Below are positions 11,744 through 24,204 of a DNA stretch of 64,000 nt, piece by piece (within the stretch, counting starts at the first letter, position 1; the number at the start of each line of letters is the position of its first letter). Under the pieces are notes generated by a model. That model was given only the letters and a program-made list of their open reading frames with translations, was not told the origin of the DNA and searched no databases. Where the stretch lies: NCBI RefSeq assembly GCF_026914265.1, contig NC_069138.1:26255262-26319261 (forward strand). Reading direction: 5' to 3'. The position numbers were made by a program, and so were the translations under genes. The DNA comes from Mya arenaria (taxonomy: Eukaryota > Mollusca > Bivalvia > Myida > Myidae).

Positions 11744-14700
11744 GTCCGTTTTATTTGGTTGAACAGATTTATGTACAATACAGTTAACAATGAATAAATA
11801 ACTAAGTTTGTTTTTATCTTAAATATGAAATAAATATATTTTACAAAAAAGTCAATATATCTTATCAACTCAATATTCTAAAACTCGTGAAATATATACC
11901 TGTATAGACGTATTATTACTAGACGGTTTTGTTACATTACAATTAATGAATTTTTCATCTGCTTTTGCTCAGGTAGGTATGGCGGAGGTTTTGGTGGTGC
12001 AAGTGCGGACGCCTCAGGAGGAATTGGTGGTGCAATAACCGGTGGCGGTGCTCTTGGAGGTGGCGGTGGGGGATCCGGAAGTGGCCATGTAATGGTTGTT
12101 GCTGGTGGCGGCGGTGGATCTGGCTATCCTTACGGTATTACTCTCATACAAATCATTTAAGTAAGATCGCTATTGTTAACATATATTGAATATGCGTCCA
12201 AAAGACCTCGATTCCACCAGAAAGCGTTATCAACGTTATTGGCAATAAAATTAAATTTGGGTATTTTGGCGTTTGTTAAAGAAAAAGGAAAACTAATACA
12301 TTTATATTAATAAAATTCGTGAACTATTCTTTATTGCTATATTAACAAAAGAAAACTCAGAAACCTTTGTAGAAAAATCCGGTACTTTGCATACCATTTA
12401 AAGAGAACTTTTTCAATACCGCTCATATATCTGACAGCTGTAAAGTACTTTTAATATTGCTTAACATAATCAATAAGCAATTAAGAGCAGAACAGTTATA
12501 ATTTTGAAATAATTTATTTGTTCGTTGTACCTCTCCAGATATGGTATGAATGAATAATATCTTAACAGACTGATTTTATACATGGTTTTCAAAGTATCCA
12601 GTAATATGAGACTTACAAAATAATATTTAAAGCTGATTCATTTTCGTATATAAAAGGTTTTTTTATGCTCAAACAAACATTGCATAAAATAGGCAAAAGT
12701 AATCTATGGATTTTCATGTTACTCTTTTTTAAGCTTGTTAAGTTTCTTTGACATACAAGATAACCAATGGTGGAAACAATGTCATTTTCCCTCTCAAATT
12801 GTTGTTACAAATGAACATGTTTCATGTATTACCACAGGGGTTTTTGGTGCTGGCGGTCCCGGTGGCTCTGGCGGCCATGGTGGCCCTAGCGGCTGGAGAA
12901 TAGCTGGCGCCGGAAGCGTATCCTCTGGCTTCGGACCTGGCGGGCAGAGCTCTTTGGGAAGAGGGATTGACGGCACCGGTTCAGGACCAAGCAATGGATT
13001 TAGATTCGGTGGATCTTTTGGAGGAATGTATAAGTCTTTTCACGAAGAAGGAAAAAATATTAAACTGTTCGCAGTTTGTCAAGTAGATGTTAAGTATTTT
13101 AGATGTTCACAATATGCGATCATATTTCTGACAGCTTTGGATGAATAAACAATCAGATGGCGTAGTTTGGATAAATTAATTGCAATCACAACTAGTTTAA
13201 ATAAATTCCAGGCGGTGCATTTGGACCCACTGCTGGTGGACCGACATTCGGTCCCGTATCTGGAGGCCCTAGTTACGGTGGCCCTACTTCCGAAGGTGCT
13301 GTTACTGGTCCCAGTGGCTCGTTCCCGGGCGGCCTCGTTTTTGGTGGCCCCAACGGTGCTAGACCAAGCACTGGATTTGGCGTTAGTGGATCTTTCGGAG
13401 GTATGGAAAAGTATTTAACGGAGATAACATATTCAGAAACTTTTAAAATGAAGTTTTACAATGTGTGATAAGTGACCTTCGTCAGCTGAAAATGACACAA
13501 AACAGCATTCTCAGTAAGAATGAATAAATTGTAACTTAAATTACTTAACTTAAAATTTCCAGGCGGGGCATTTTTAAGTGGTGTTCCCACTGTTGGTGGA
13601 CAGACATTCAGCCCAGTGTCTGGAGGCCCTGTGTCCGGTGGCCCAATTTCCGGAGGGGCTCTATCTGGCCCCTTTGGCTCGTTCCCGGGCGGCCCTGTTT
13701 CTGGTGGCCCCACCGCTGCTGGACCAAGCAATGGATTTAGATTTGGTGGATCTTTCAGAGGCATGGATGAGTTTTTAACAAAGATAAACAAATATTGAAA
13801 CTTTCAAATTACAGTTTTTCAAAATTTGTTTTACTATTGAAGAGGTTCAAAATGTGTGATCAGACTTACTTCTATCAGCTAAAAAAGTACGCTAAACAGC
13901 ATTGCACAGTTCGAATTCATGAATTTAAATCTTTAAATGAAAATTTTAATATTTATAGGCGGCGCATCTGTAAGCGGTGGACCAACTGCTGGTGGACCGA
14001 CATTTGGTCCAGTGTCCGCAGGACCTATTTCCGGAAGTGCTGTATCTGGCCCCAATGGCCCCTTCTCGGGTGGTCCTGTCTCTGGTGGTCCTGTAGCTAG
14101 TCCGAGTGGCTTCTTCACAGGCAGAACTAGTGGTACCGTCGTTATGACAAGCGGACAAAGCGGCCCGGCTCCTGGTCTCCCCGTTTCCGGGTCTGGACTT
14201 CCAGTTTTCGGAGGATCTGGTGCCGGCGTTGTAAGTGGCGATTTTGGTGGTGCAATCGGAGGCAGTTTTGGAGGAAACGTCGGTGGTTCCTCCGTTAGAA
14301 AAAGTGAGTTATTGCCCTTGATATATTTGAAGTATAATTGTATAGTTAACCGAAATGCTTTGCTCTATTGCTGATATTGAAAGATGTCAAATGTTTAATC
14401 AAACTATTTTATATTAAATTTCCGCATGGTTTATCAATCTATAGGCGTATAAACACAAAGGTGCAAAAAGATGGATTAAAATTAAAATTATATTTTCTGC
14501 AACAATCAGGAGATGCTAGCCTGTATGTTTTAGTATAAATAAATAACGAACATTTAAGCCCCCTTATAACGCTTAAGTTGACTCTTCAAAAATGAGGCAT
14601 TTTTTTAAAATTAATACGAACATTGTGATATATTTTCAGCCTACTAGTCGTGAGGATTTACGTGAATCGTTCTTTAAACATTCCCGACGATGATTTGCCA

Positions 14701-14772
14701 ATGTCTTTTGCATTCTGTCCCGACGTCAACTGGACCGGGTTTACCGACGAGATATATAATATTTTTTCCTGA
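11686..14772 (+). CDS. GRP-2: secreted glycine-rich repeat protein
   Basis: Join of 11686-11743, 11973-12134, 12838-13023, 13212-13400, 13563-13760, 13959-14303 and 14648-14772; 1263 nt, 420 residues. All introns are phase 1. The start is the only ATG of exon 2 and opens a signal peptide (MQILLITSLLVGTTLA, probable cleavage before VGKG). Then come a poly-Gly exon with a VMVVAGGGG insert, three GGPVS/PSNGF repeat exons, a long exon with GRTSGTVVMTSGQSGP and LPVFGGSGAGVVSG, and an acidic C-terminal exon. There is no cysteine between the signal peptide and the last exon. Odd points: donor GA after 13023, donor GC after 13760, and two alternative last acceptors. A structural extracellular-matrix role is inferred from composition and secretion signal; no catalytic domain is visible. 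Confidence 0.78.
11973..12134 (+). CDS. GRP-2 exon 3, Gly-rich
   Basis: Acceptor GCTCAG, donor GTATTA; 54 codons, phase 1-1. Encodes a GRYGGGFGGAS start, GGGALGGGGGGSGSG and a VMVVAGGGGGSGYPY end. Nearly identical to 24429-24590. Confidence 0.85.
12838..13023 (+). CDS. GRP-2 exon 4
   Basis: Acceptor CCACAG, 62 codons, phase 1-1. VFGAGGPGGSGGHGGPSGW start, PSNGFRFGGSFGG end. The donor position reads GAATGT. A GT four bases downstream would break the frame of exon 5. Confidence 0.65.
13212..13400 (+). CDS. GRP-2 exon 5, repeat exon
   Basis: Acceptor TTCCAG, donor GTATGG, 63 codons, phase 1-1. It lacks the VSG tripeptide seen after the opening GGAF in the other copies (an in-frame difference). 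Confidence 0.75.
13563..13760 (+). CDS. GRP-2 exon 6, repeat exon
   Basis: Acceptor TTCCAG, 66 codons, phase 1-1. The donor is GCATGG, a GC-AG intron shared with GRP-3. Confidence 0.72.
13959..14303 (+). CDS. GRP-2 exon 7, long penultimate exon
   Basis: Acceptor TTATAG, strong donor GTGAGT, 115 codons, phase 1-1. Five codons (15 bp) shorter than in GRP-1 and GRP-3 within the GPVSGGP block. Confidence 0.8.
14648..14772 (+). CDS. GRP-2 C-terminal exon (distal acceptor)
   Basis: The proximal AG ends at 14639 and gives Thr-Tyr-stop. The distal AG ends at 14647, keeps the phase and encodes RSLNIPDDDLPMSFAFC, then PDVNWTGFTDEIYNIFS and TGA at 14770-14772. Conservation of the frame across paralogs supports the distal choice. 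Confidence 0.6.
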
Positions 14773-15002
14773 TTTGTTTTTTTTTCAAATGTCATGTTAA
14801 GAATGAGTCCTTTTACGGCTTCAAAAGAAATTAAAAAATGTATCCAACTTTGTTACTAAGCTGTAAGAATACTACTTCAATTCTTATCAATTTGTTTGCT
14901 TTAATACTCCGTTTGTGTGTTTATATGTTGGTTATATTTCCCAAATGCCATGTTAAGATTTCGTTGATTTATGTATTGATGTCATGTTACGGCTTCTTAA
15001 GC

Positions 15003-15008
15003 AATAAA
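15003..15008 (+). promoter_or_regulatory. GRP-2 polyadenylation signal
   Basis: AATAAA in the conserved 3' UTR context, followed by a TG-rich element (TAATGTGTTTGTT). Confidence 0.65.
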
Positions 15009-15025
15009 TAATTGTCTTTCATAAT

Positions 15026-15769
15026 GTGTTTGTTATAAGGTATGCATGCAGCTGCAGCATTTTTTAATTCTCAATTGTTTGAACACCGAATAGAGATACA
15101 ACATTGTGAAGTGTCTAGTTGTTAAAAACTACGTACAAATGCATATACCTTAATGTTTAAAATGATAAAAACATAGAATAACTCATGAACAAAGATTTGG
15201 AAGTGTCGTTTCATTATTAGGTTTGACTAACTGCCTTAAATTAAAAAGACACTTCGAAGAACGTTTATGAATTTGTCAGATTAATTGGGTATTTGGTAGG
15301 TTTGCATGTATCAACCAAAGCGTAAAAGCAAGGGTAGAAAAAACAATAGTCTTAAACATTTTTTGGGTTATTCAAAAATGTCAAGTGTGTGCGCACTGAT
15401 GCCGATGCGAAAGAAAATGTCAATGAACGTATACAAAGGAACCTGACGCCCCCATTCCTAGGACAAATGTGAAGAAACCAATTACATATCATGCCAATGA
15501 AATTTACAAGCAGTAGCAAAGATGTCTACTAGCAATATCATTAACTATGCTTCAAACTTTGTGTCGGATGTCTACTTTCTGGCGATATTGACGCATGTGC
15601 TGGTATTTGAGAGCTTCCTTGAAAAGGCATAGCAATAGTTCAAGGTGTGTTTTAACGAAATGCTAAGTTTAAATCAAAGGGTATTGTTCTTTTCCTGTCA
15701 ACGGTACAGATTACATAAAATTTAAATTTATATACTTGAGGACTTCAATAAAACAGTCACACTGTTTTC
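15026..15769. other. Intergenic, 3' flank of GRP-2
   Basis: No gene seen. Closely paralogous to about 27630-28255 downstream of GRP-3, more weakly to the flanks of GRP-1 and GRP-4. Confidence 0.5.
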
Positions 15770-16030
15770 ATCGCCTGTGTAATTTTCTATTCCAGATAAT
15801 AATTCTGATGTACTTAAAGGATGAAATATTCGAGTATTTCGAAACAATAATCCGCGTTCTTTGCCGTATCTAGTACAATTAAAGAAATAATTTTCTGCAT
15901 CTTCTGTTCCTTATCCACAGTCACAAATAGGATAATTACGAAGAAAGATTATATGGAGATGTGCATAAAGATTGCTGCAAACATTTCCGATTTTTGTATG
16001 GTGGATGTAAGTAAGTCTGTCCCCGACAAA
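15770..16030 (-). pseudogene. 3' fragment of a non-LTR retrotransposon, minus strand
   Basis: The minus strand reads a decayed C-terminal motif of the CDCG...EDAENYFFNC type, typical of the zinc-ribbon-like tail of CR1/Jockey-like ORF2 proteins. Paralogous to the longer relic at 28530-29790, so this copy has lost its 5' portion. Confidence 0.6.
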
Positions 16031-19000
16031 ATATTATTTCGGAACATTTGAGCCTTTTGTGTATCTTCTTAATTTGACTTTAATTCGTTAATCGTGTTAA
16101 CTGGTGTGAACGTGAACATAATGTCGCCTGCATTCCTACGAGCACGGAAACTGTCCAAAAATGGTTAAATATTGATTGCGATAACTTAGAATGTGTGCAA
16201 AGATGTGTAGAATTGCATAATTTTATGCTTAAAATGCCTTTTGAGTCCTGGGACAGTGATTACGAACAGTCTCAAGTCTGAGTTCTGACTGAAGACTCAT
16301 CATGGCAAAACTTCATTTCATTGTCATGTTGCTGCTATCAAAGCATTGGTGGTAAAATTTGCTGAAATGTATTACCATTTGAATGTTTTAATATTATTTA
16401 CATACATTTTTATAAAAGAAATGGAATAAATATGATTTCCACAAATGCTTTTCTGTGTCTGAGTCGACACTTGGACTTGGGATTGTTCGTAATGATCATG
16501 GCCCGAAGTTCTGTTGGAAATCTCGAAGAATGGCATTTTCGTAAAAACGCTTTAAAATTGCACACGCACTGTGCTATAATGAGTGCATTTATGTGTGTAG
16601 GACTAATTGAAAGTAGTTTTTTTATAAAATAAATGCAGGGACGGGGTCTGGAATGCCCTCCTAATATATGAGATTACAAATGCTTCTACAGATTGATATT
16701 GCATTGAGTGTGAGTGATGCACATAACTTTTAAACGTTATTCCTTAATCCAGTCCAATACCTACACTCGTGCATAAATATATAGTGTTTTTGCTGGACAA
16801 GAACTACTGGTGCAGCATGAAACTTTGGTAAAATGAACAATGCCAAACTTTACAGTGAGTGAATATTTTAGGAGAAACGCGACACACCCTTTTATTGTTT
16901 AAAAGAGTGTTTGGACTGAATTTAAAAAAAATGTATGGTTGTCATAAACATTAATCGCTAAAAATTGCATTTTCTAAATCTGAAGTGGCTTACAATGTAT
17001 AGGGAAATTTATTAAAATGTATAATCTCAACCAAAGTTTCATTCCCAGACAACAAATTTCTAGCAGGTATGTGCTTCCTAAGGGTAATAAAATAGAATTG
17101 TGGGAACATGTATCCCAAATCCCATTTTAAAACTTTAAACATACATGTATCTTTCTGACTCATGACTTCCTTAAGAGGAACTATGGCATTGATATTCGAA
17201 GACTAGAATTCCACGAATCGACTATGTCGCCTTTCGAGAGTGCACGTCATTGTCAAACCCAACTAAGTAGTAATGTTTTACACACCATAGCGAATGCAGA
17301 TATTGCCATATATATATTCAATACCTTTAATAAAGACTTTCACATATTTTATTTTGGAAATTGAAATGTAAAAATATATTTTTGTTTGTATTCGTTAGAT
17401 TCTTTGAAAGGTAAAGAAAGTATTTTTTCGCTCGATAGCCCAATTTTGTTTCTTAAAAATTCTTGAAAAAAGAAATTGATGTGGCCTGAAGAACTACTAC
17501 AACGAGTGCGTCCAATTTATTGGGCTGTAAATAACTACACTAAGATTTCGACCAGCTAATTGGACTGATTATAACTATTATAATTATTCGGCAAGGTTAT
17601 TTAGGTATTTATCATGTATTGGTATGTCAATCTTGTCTTTGGACATTTGCGTACAAAAATCAAACGTTAATGTGAACTGACGCCTAAGCTAAAGATGTGC
17701 CTTTAAAAACAGGCAAAATACATAAAACAGCCACAAACACAAACAAATTGAGTGACGTACCATATACTCTACAAATATGAATTTGCAATAATATAAAAAC
17801 AAGTCATGCTTTTCGGTGAATATGGAGTTTATCAGTGAAAAAATAACAGTGAAATTCGGATATTTTCACTACAACTTTAAGAGTGACAATATCAATTTTA
17901 AGAATTACTTTTAAAATCATTTGTAGTTTCTTTCCTTTGATCAAAATGGAGTATCTCACTTTTGAACAAGTAACTTATGTCAAAATATAATTATTTGATG
18001 TAAAAATGCATATATTTAAACAAGGACTTTTATTGGAATTCGACCTCACTTATTTAGGATATGGTAATCGTATTATTCAAACGTATTCTTGAACTGAATG
18101 CTCGAACTTATGTTTTCATAATTCATTACAGTCACAAAAATAACTTGAACATAAATTCGGTCTTATATCATTTATTTAATATATTTTCAAAACCGTCTGA
18201 CTTTGTAATACGAATATCGCGAAAAATTTACTCAGCAACTGTCTTATAACTTAACTAATTTAACTGAAATACCCCACTGCTAGATGACGAGAATGAAGCT
18301 GAGTCATCGTTTTCCATCTGGAAAACGAACCGTCTAAAATCGAATTCAGACAGTGAGGGTGTAAATATCCATGTATCATGAAGCCATGTGCCTGGAAACA
18401 AAGTCTAAAAGTTTGAAATATGTTTTTAATCAACTCAATGTTTTTCCAATTTGTTTCGCTGATACGTTCGATCTTTTAAATTTTCATTCAGTAAATGACG
18501 ACCAGTTTAATTTGGTCAGTGTATTCATGCCCTAGTCAATTTTAAATGAAATCGTGCATTTACTCATAATATCTGGAACACACATTAATAAACGCTTATT
18601 GACGAATGTTGTTGAAACAAGAGTAAACATTCTACGTCATCATCGACCAAATGTTATTTATTTCAAAACGATAGTAAGGGCAACTTGCGGAGGAACGAAC
18701 GTCCACGTCATCATTGATCGGGTAGCAACGGGGTATTCAAAAATAGGCTATTTAAAAATAGTTAAATTAAAACACCATTGACTCTTCTAAAACAACGTGC
18801 AAAAACAGAACATTGTTTGATTCCAGTGTAAGCATTTTATTTCGCTTGCAATCGAAATATATTATGTTATATAAACTATATTTAAACTAGTGAAATAAAC
18901 TACGACCTCACTCCGAAATCAACGAATATCCTCTATGTATTCGATGTTGCTCATGGCACGGCTGTATTAAAACATTTGAACCACAAGTTTTAACGGCGTA

Positions 19001-20289
19001 TTCCTATAATTAGGGAGAGTAGCATTTCAGTTATTGCACCACTTTTAATTTAAACAAAATACAATCCACATGCCATATAACGTTTATGCCAGACATATTT
19101 TGATGTTTCCTCTGTATGCATCATGTCGCTGAATGAGTGTAAAAGCCAATCAGCTGAAATATTACTGGGTTCTGTAGAACTTATCAGTGTTTACGCACTG
19201 AAGCCGATTGAAAAGATATGTCTTCGAGCTTTAAACATATTCCTACCCTCACCCTCCCCACAGCAATTGTAACGGCATCAACTGCAAAGTATGTTAACAC
19301 AGTTTACAAGCAGTTTCACAACAAAATACATTTGTGTTGGGTTATTCTGTACTAGGATTTTCATTTAGTTATAATATTTGTGCATTGTGTGAGCTTAGCG
19401 ATTTTTGTTCTCATCTTTGACATTACATTTCCTTTCTTCCGCCAAAGCTGTATTTACTGACACGATATTAACAAGCAAGTCTGTGCTTTCATGAGTTGGC
19501 GGTTCTGACTTAAAGCCGAATTGCAGCGGACGACGATGTGATTCACTATAATGACGCATGGCATTAAACAGAATATCTAATGCAACAATCCACGCAAGTA
19601 AATTGTTTAACCCTTTGACAATCCAATGATGGCTGCATTAAGAAATGTTTAACTTGTTTTAAAAGCAGAGTCGGATATTAAAGAAACAGAAATCTTTCAG
19701 ATGTTCTTCCTCTATATTCATCACTGCTTCTCGAAAGAAAGTGGAACCCAAATGTTTCGAAATTATATGCCGTCAGATGTTTAATGCATTTGACACATGT
19801 TTTAAAATGGCAAAACCTACAAACTTTGTATGGCTTACAAAACATACTTAACTATTCCACCATTAAGGTGATATAACATGTAACACTGATGTCCCTTGTC
19901 CAAACTTCACTTCAGCTTTAACAACAGCTTGCGTTTCAAAACCTACATACTTTGTATGGCTTACAAAACATACTTAACTAATCCACCATTAAGGTGATAT
20001 ACAATGTTACACTGATGTCCCTTGTCCAAACTTCACTTCAGCTTTAACAACATCTTGCGTTATCAAATCCTGCATATTTTGTATATTTTCTAGAGTTAGT
20101 TGTTTTTGGAACCATTTCCAATGATTCGTTTATCAATAAAATTATGATAAATTGGTCAACAACATAACAAATGTGTGTTCATTTAAGACAAACAACATTT
20201 ATAACTATATTGTTGTCATTCCAGTGGCCTAAATTGGGTATTCCGTGCTTGTATCGCAAACCGTAGATGTCAGATACAGACTTTGAAAA
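16031..20289. other. Intergenic DNA of unit 2
   Basis: No credible gene. It holds paralogs of 3590-3700 (at 16790-16880), a block at 17205-17330 shared with 31430-31560 and 50735-50840, and stretches matching 4780-5900. The open frames at 16432-16632 and 18554-18781 are not conserved in their paralogs. Confidence 0.5.
19805..20090. repeat. Local tandem duplication (about 120-bp unit)
   Basis: The phrase AACTTTGTATGGCTTACAA and the following ACTTAACTATTCCACCATT are repeated twice in tandem with few changes, followed by a partial third copy. Unit 1 has one copy only (6150-6265), so the duplication is younger than the 12-kb segmental duplication. Confidence 0.8.
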
Positions 20290-22525
20290 TTATGCCTCTA
20301 TGTTAATAACTTTTGAACATATCATCTGCATGGGAAAATTAAATTATGACTTTCTGAAATGACATATATGTAAACTCCTCCATAACATCTCTGATAACAT
20401 TATCCTAGAAAATATCATTTCTGAACCTACATGTTTTATGAAAAACAGCAGGTGTCTCACCATCCTCACCAATGCAAAGTATTTTGTGTGTATAAATGTC
20501 AACTTTAATTAAGGCTTTATCGGCTGTCACATAGCAACTAATATTAGAAATCAATGTGAGCCATATACGATCATACAATAACTTTGACAACAACTCTTAC
20601 ATGACGATATTTCACATCAATATAGCCAAAAATAATGGAAAATCTGGAACTGAGCTTAATGAACAACAACCTATTTTTGACAATATACAGTAATATTGTC
20701 AAACGTTACCCGACTTTTATTTCAATCCGGTCACCGATAAAGATATTGGAAAATATATTGATCGATAAAATAGAAAACAATGCAACTCCCAAAATCATCA
20801 TTGCTGGCATTGATACTTTAAAAAATCCCAACCAAAACATGGCCAATGAAATCATATGTCAAGAATCATTTCCAAATAGTCTAAAGCTAGCACAAGTTAC
20901 CCCTATGTTTAGGGAAAATAACTCTAAGCCAGTCAGTATTTTACAATCAATGTCAAACGATTTATAAGTGGGCAACTGATTAGTCATTTTGATAACATTT
21001 TTTTTCTTCCATGGCAGCTTTCATAACAACAAGGATGTCAAACTACTCAGCTAAGGCTGCTGGAAGACTGGGAAAGACCCTTGAGAACAAATATGTAGAT
21101 GGAGCTCTTATGGACCTCTCAAAAGCATTCGACTGCCTGCCTGAAGCTTAAAGCATATGGTATCTCAACTGCAGCATGTAAACTTACGCACATCTATCTT
21201 AAAAACAGGACAAAAAATGGTCAAATTGGAAGGCATGCCACAAGGGCCTCTAGTCTTCAACAATAAGGCAGCCTTGTGTTATTATGCAGATGACAATACT
21301 CTGTGTGTTTGATAAAAATCTTGATGTTGTTAAGACCACTTAACTAAGAAGAAAAATAACATTGTGTTAAACTGGTTTACTTCCAATCAGTTGCAGGCTA
21401 TCCCTTACATATTTCAAGGAATTTCAGTTGGCTCAAAGTCTGTTTAAGAAATAAAACAAATCAATTTACTTACTCCCATTAATGTTTATGAAGAGGAGGT
21501 TAAACTTTTAGCGTTGAGGTAGATATTTTATTAGATTTTGATGCCCAGGTGTCTAAAGAAAGCAAAATATAGCAACAAAGCAATTGAACATCCTTCAAAC
21601 ACTTAGCATATTTTTGACAGAATAATACCAGAAAACCGTGTAGATGTGCCATCAGTATGAACAAATAAATATGGATACATCCGCATTGAAGCCAGTCATG
21701 TATGGAACAACCTCCAAAATGAAATAAGGTGCTCTCAAAACTACATGGAATTTAGAAGACTGATCCGCACCTGGACAGGTCCCTTTTGTAAATGCTGAAT
21801 GTGAAAATAATATTTTATAACTTAAAACATAAGAAAAAAAATAGAATTATGAGGTGTTTCACTGAATATCTTTTATCCTTTGTCATCACTGAATAGGAGA
21901 TTTGCTTTCAGTGGAATAGCTAACATCCACTGGACAAAATTGCATAAATAAAACTGAAAAAGTTTAGCGGGATATTTGAATATGAATAAAAAATATCAAA
22001 TTAAATAGCAGGGTCTAATATCTATTATTGACAGTTTCAAATGTATAGATCATTAAAATCTGTCAAACACATACAACAACTTGTGTGTTTGTTCATCAAG
22101 TATTGTTACCGTGTCAGGATTTTGCATTTTCAATTAATATTCTTACACAGTAGTGGGAGCTGATATTGTCAGGACAGTGACCGGGCAGACGTTTGAATGG
22201 TTATCTGTAGGTACTGATTGACCCAATCAAAGGAGCAACCATGCCTTAGAACGCTACTGTTTCTGATAATATCAACAAAGTCTTGTAGTATTTAAATTAC
22301 ATGATACATTAAATACCTCCACTTAGCAATACTTGTTTAAGTTGTTTACCAGCAAGCTGAATTATTATTACACATGACTGTACCATGCTGCAATATAATG
22401 CACATTTTGCTACTTACAAAAGTATTGATATGTTATGTATTGTTGTGTTTCATGTCGGAAAACAGCTCATTGTGCTAATATTCCATGTTAGTATATACTC
22501 GACTTTAATTAAAGATTCATGTAGG
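20290..22525 (+). mobile_element. Decayed non-LTR retrotransposon (CR1/Jockey-like), copy 2
   Basis: Paralog of 6440-8705. Readable pieces: ENIISEPTCFMK (about 20410), an RT start with QESFPNSLKLAQVTPMF (20860-20910), LMDLSKAFDCLP (about 21110) and a YADD-like remnant near 21280. More deletions than copy 1, including most of the GVPQGS block. The 3' end lies near 22515 (TTAATTAAAGATTC). Confidence 0.7.
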
Positions 22526-23171
22526 TTGAATGTTTTACAAGACCAAGATACAAATCAGCGTTTTCTTGTTTTCTCCTTTTTTAAATAGGTTTCTTTAACA
22601 CTATTTTCTTTTACTTAACTTTTCACGGATATAATTATAATAATTAAACGCAACGAATAGTATCATCAAACGCAAATCACAATAACTTTAAGCATATGTA
22701 ATTTATATTCATACATTATTTGTATTTGTCATTGTTTTGTATTATGTTCTAAATGTAAAAGTACTAAGCTTGATGTAAACTTCATCTTGTGAAAGTTGAA
22801 CTTTGTTTTGCGAAAACAAATAGAAACAAACATGTTAATCTCAAACCTTTTCTTATTAAATTAAATTCAAGGGCATAGCAAACAATATTCACCATGGCGT
22901 CACCGCAGACAATGTTTTACACAATTTATGTGCAACGACATTGGCTTCAACAGATGTGTTGTATGTGCAATGTCCACTAAAATCATCTCGTACAAACATT
23001 CCCACCAGGTAGTATCAAGGACATGCACAAGTAAATTTGTCAATTCATTTTAAGAAAATGAAAATATCATCTGAGCAACAAAGTGCAATTCTAGACTCAT
23101 AGATCTAAAGTGCGTACAACGAATAACAATTACATTCGGACACAACTTCACCCTAAAAAATAGATAAATAA
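22526..23171. other. Intergenic DNA before the GRP-3 minisatellite
   Basis: No gene seen; paralogous to about 8750-9650 with deletions. Confidence 0.45.
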
Positions 23172-23550
23172 ATGTCCCGACTTATATACCCTATAATCCC
23201 TCCCACCCCATTATCCCGGCTTACCTACCCGACTTTCTCTCCAACCCAAGTATCCCGATTTCCCTACCCCATTATCTCTCCCACCCCATTATCCCGAATT
23301 ACCTACCTTATAATCCCTCCCACCCCATTATCCCGACTTACCTACCCTATGATCCCTCATACCACATCATTCCAACTTACCTACCCCATTATCTCTCCCA
23401 CCCCATTATCCCGACTTCCCTACCCTATAATCCCTCCCACCCCATTATCCCGACTTACCTACCCTATAATCCCTCATACCACATCATTCCAACTTACCTA
23501 CCCCATTATCTCTCCACACCCCAGTATCCCGAATATCCTACCCAATTATT
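23172..23550. repeat. 39-bp C/T-rich minisatellite, copy 2
   Basis: About ten units of the same motif as 9945-11020, but more homogeneous. Two neighbouring units carry the same CATACCACATCATTCCAA variant, showing recent duplication within the array. Confidence 0.85.
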
Positions 23551-23652
23551 ATGGGGCAGTGAAATCGGAAACAAATATTTTTTTAGATTTATTTGAAATG
23601 TATACATTTAAATTAACCTTAATATTAATAATTATAAAAAATAAAAATAAAT

Positions 23653-23911
23653 ATGCATGTTCCTTTTCGTGCGGCAGTGGTTATGTTGCATCAAGTGATG
23701 CACTTCGTAACAATAACATGCACATGTAAAAGCAACGGTTTAATTGACGCGAGAGAATCATACGAACGGCTCATTGTCTTTTATCACCGTGTTTACATAT
23801 TTACATACAAGGTAATAATTTCTGCATTATTCATCCATGTAATGATATGTAAGTTGATCAAATAGGTTCCGGGACTTTTGATATAAAAGTCGCGCAATCT
23901 CGTAAGCAATT
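23653..23911 (+). promoter_or_regulatory. GRP-3 promoter, conserved block with TATA box
   Basis: Nearly identical to 11195-11454. TATAAAA at 23882-23888. The conserved phrase CATTGTCTTTTATCACCGTG starts at 23772, 110 bp upstream of the TATA box. Confidence 0.65.
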
Positions 23912-23939
23912 CGCATTCGACGTCTTACCTCAACGCAGG
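23912..23939 (+). other. GRP-3 non-coding exon 1 (5' UTR)
   Basis: Ends at CAACGCAGG|GTAAGT; start estimated from TATA spacing. Confidence 0.55.
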
Positions 23940-24146
23940 GTAAGTCATTCAATAATTTACTCAGGTTTTTTTTTAAGATTGAGAAAAGAGTGCACGAAAT
24001 ATTAAGCCAAAAATAACTTAGATATAACCGTTAAAGATATGCGTTATTCTTTTACAATAGAGTACTATAACATGTGTATATTAATTGCAATAAGCTATAT
24101 GGATATTAATAAATCTGTATTTATAGATTTCAGACAATCTACAACG

Positions 24147-24204
24147 ATGCAGATACTCTTAATCACTAGTCTGCTAGTCGGCACTACTCTGGCCGTCGGC
24201 AAAG
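24147..24204 (+). CDS. GRP-3 exon 2, signal peptide
   Basis: Same 58-nt coding part as GRP-2 exon 2; acceptor TTTCAG ends at 24133, donor GTCCGT. Confidence 0.85.
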
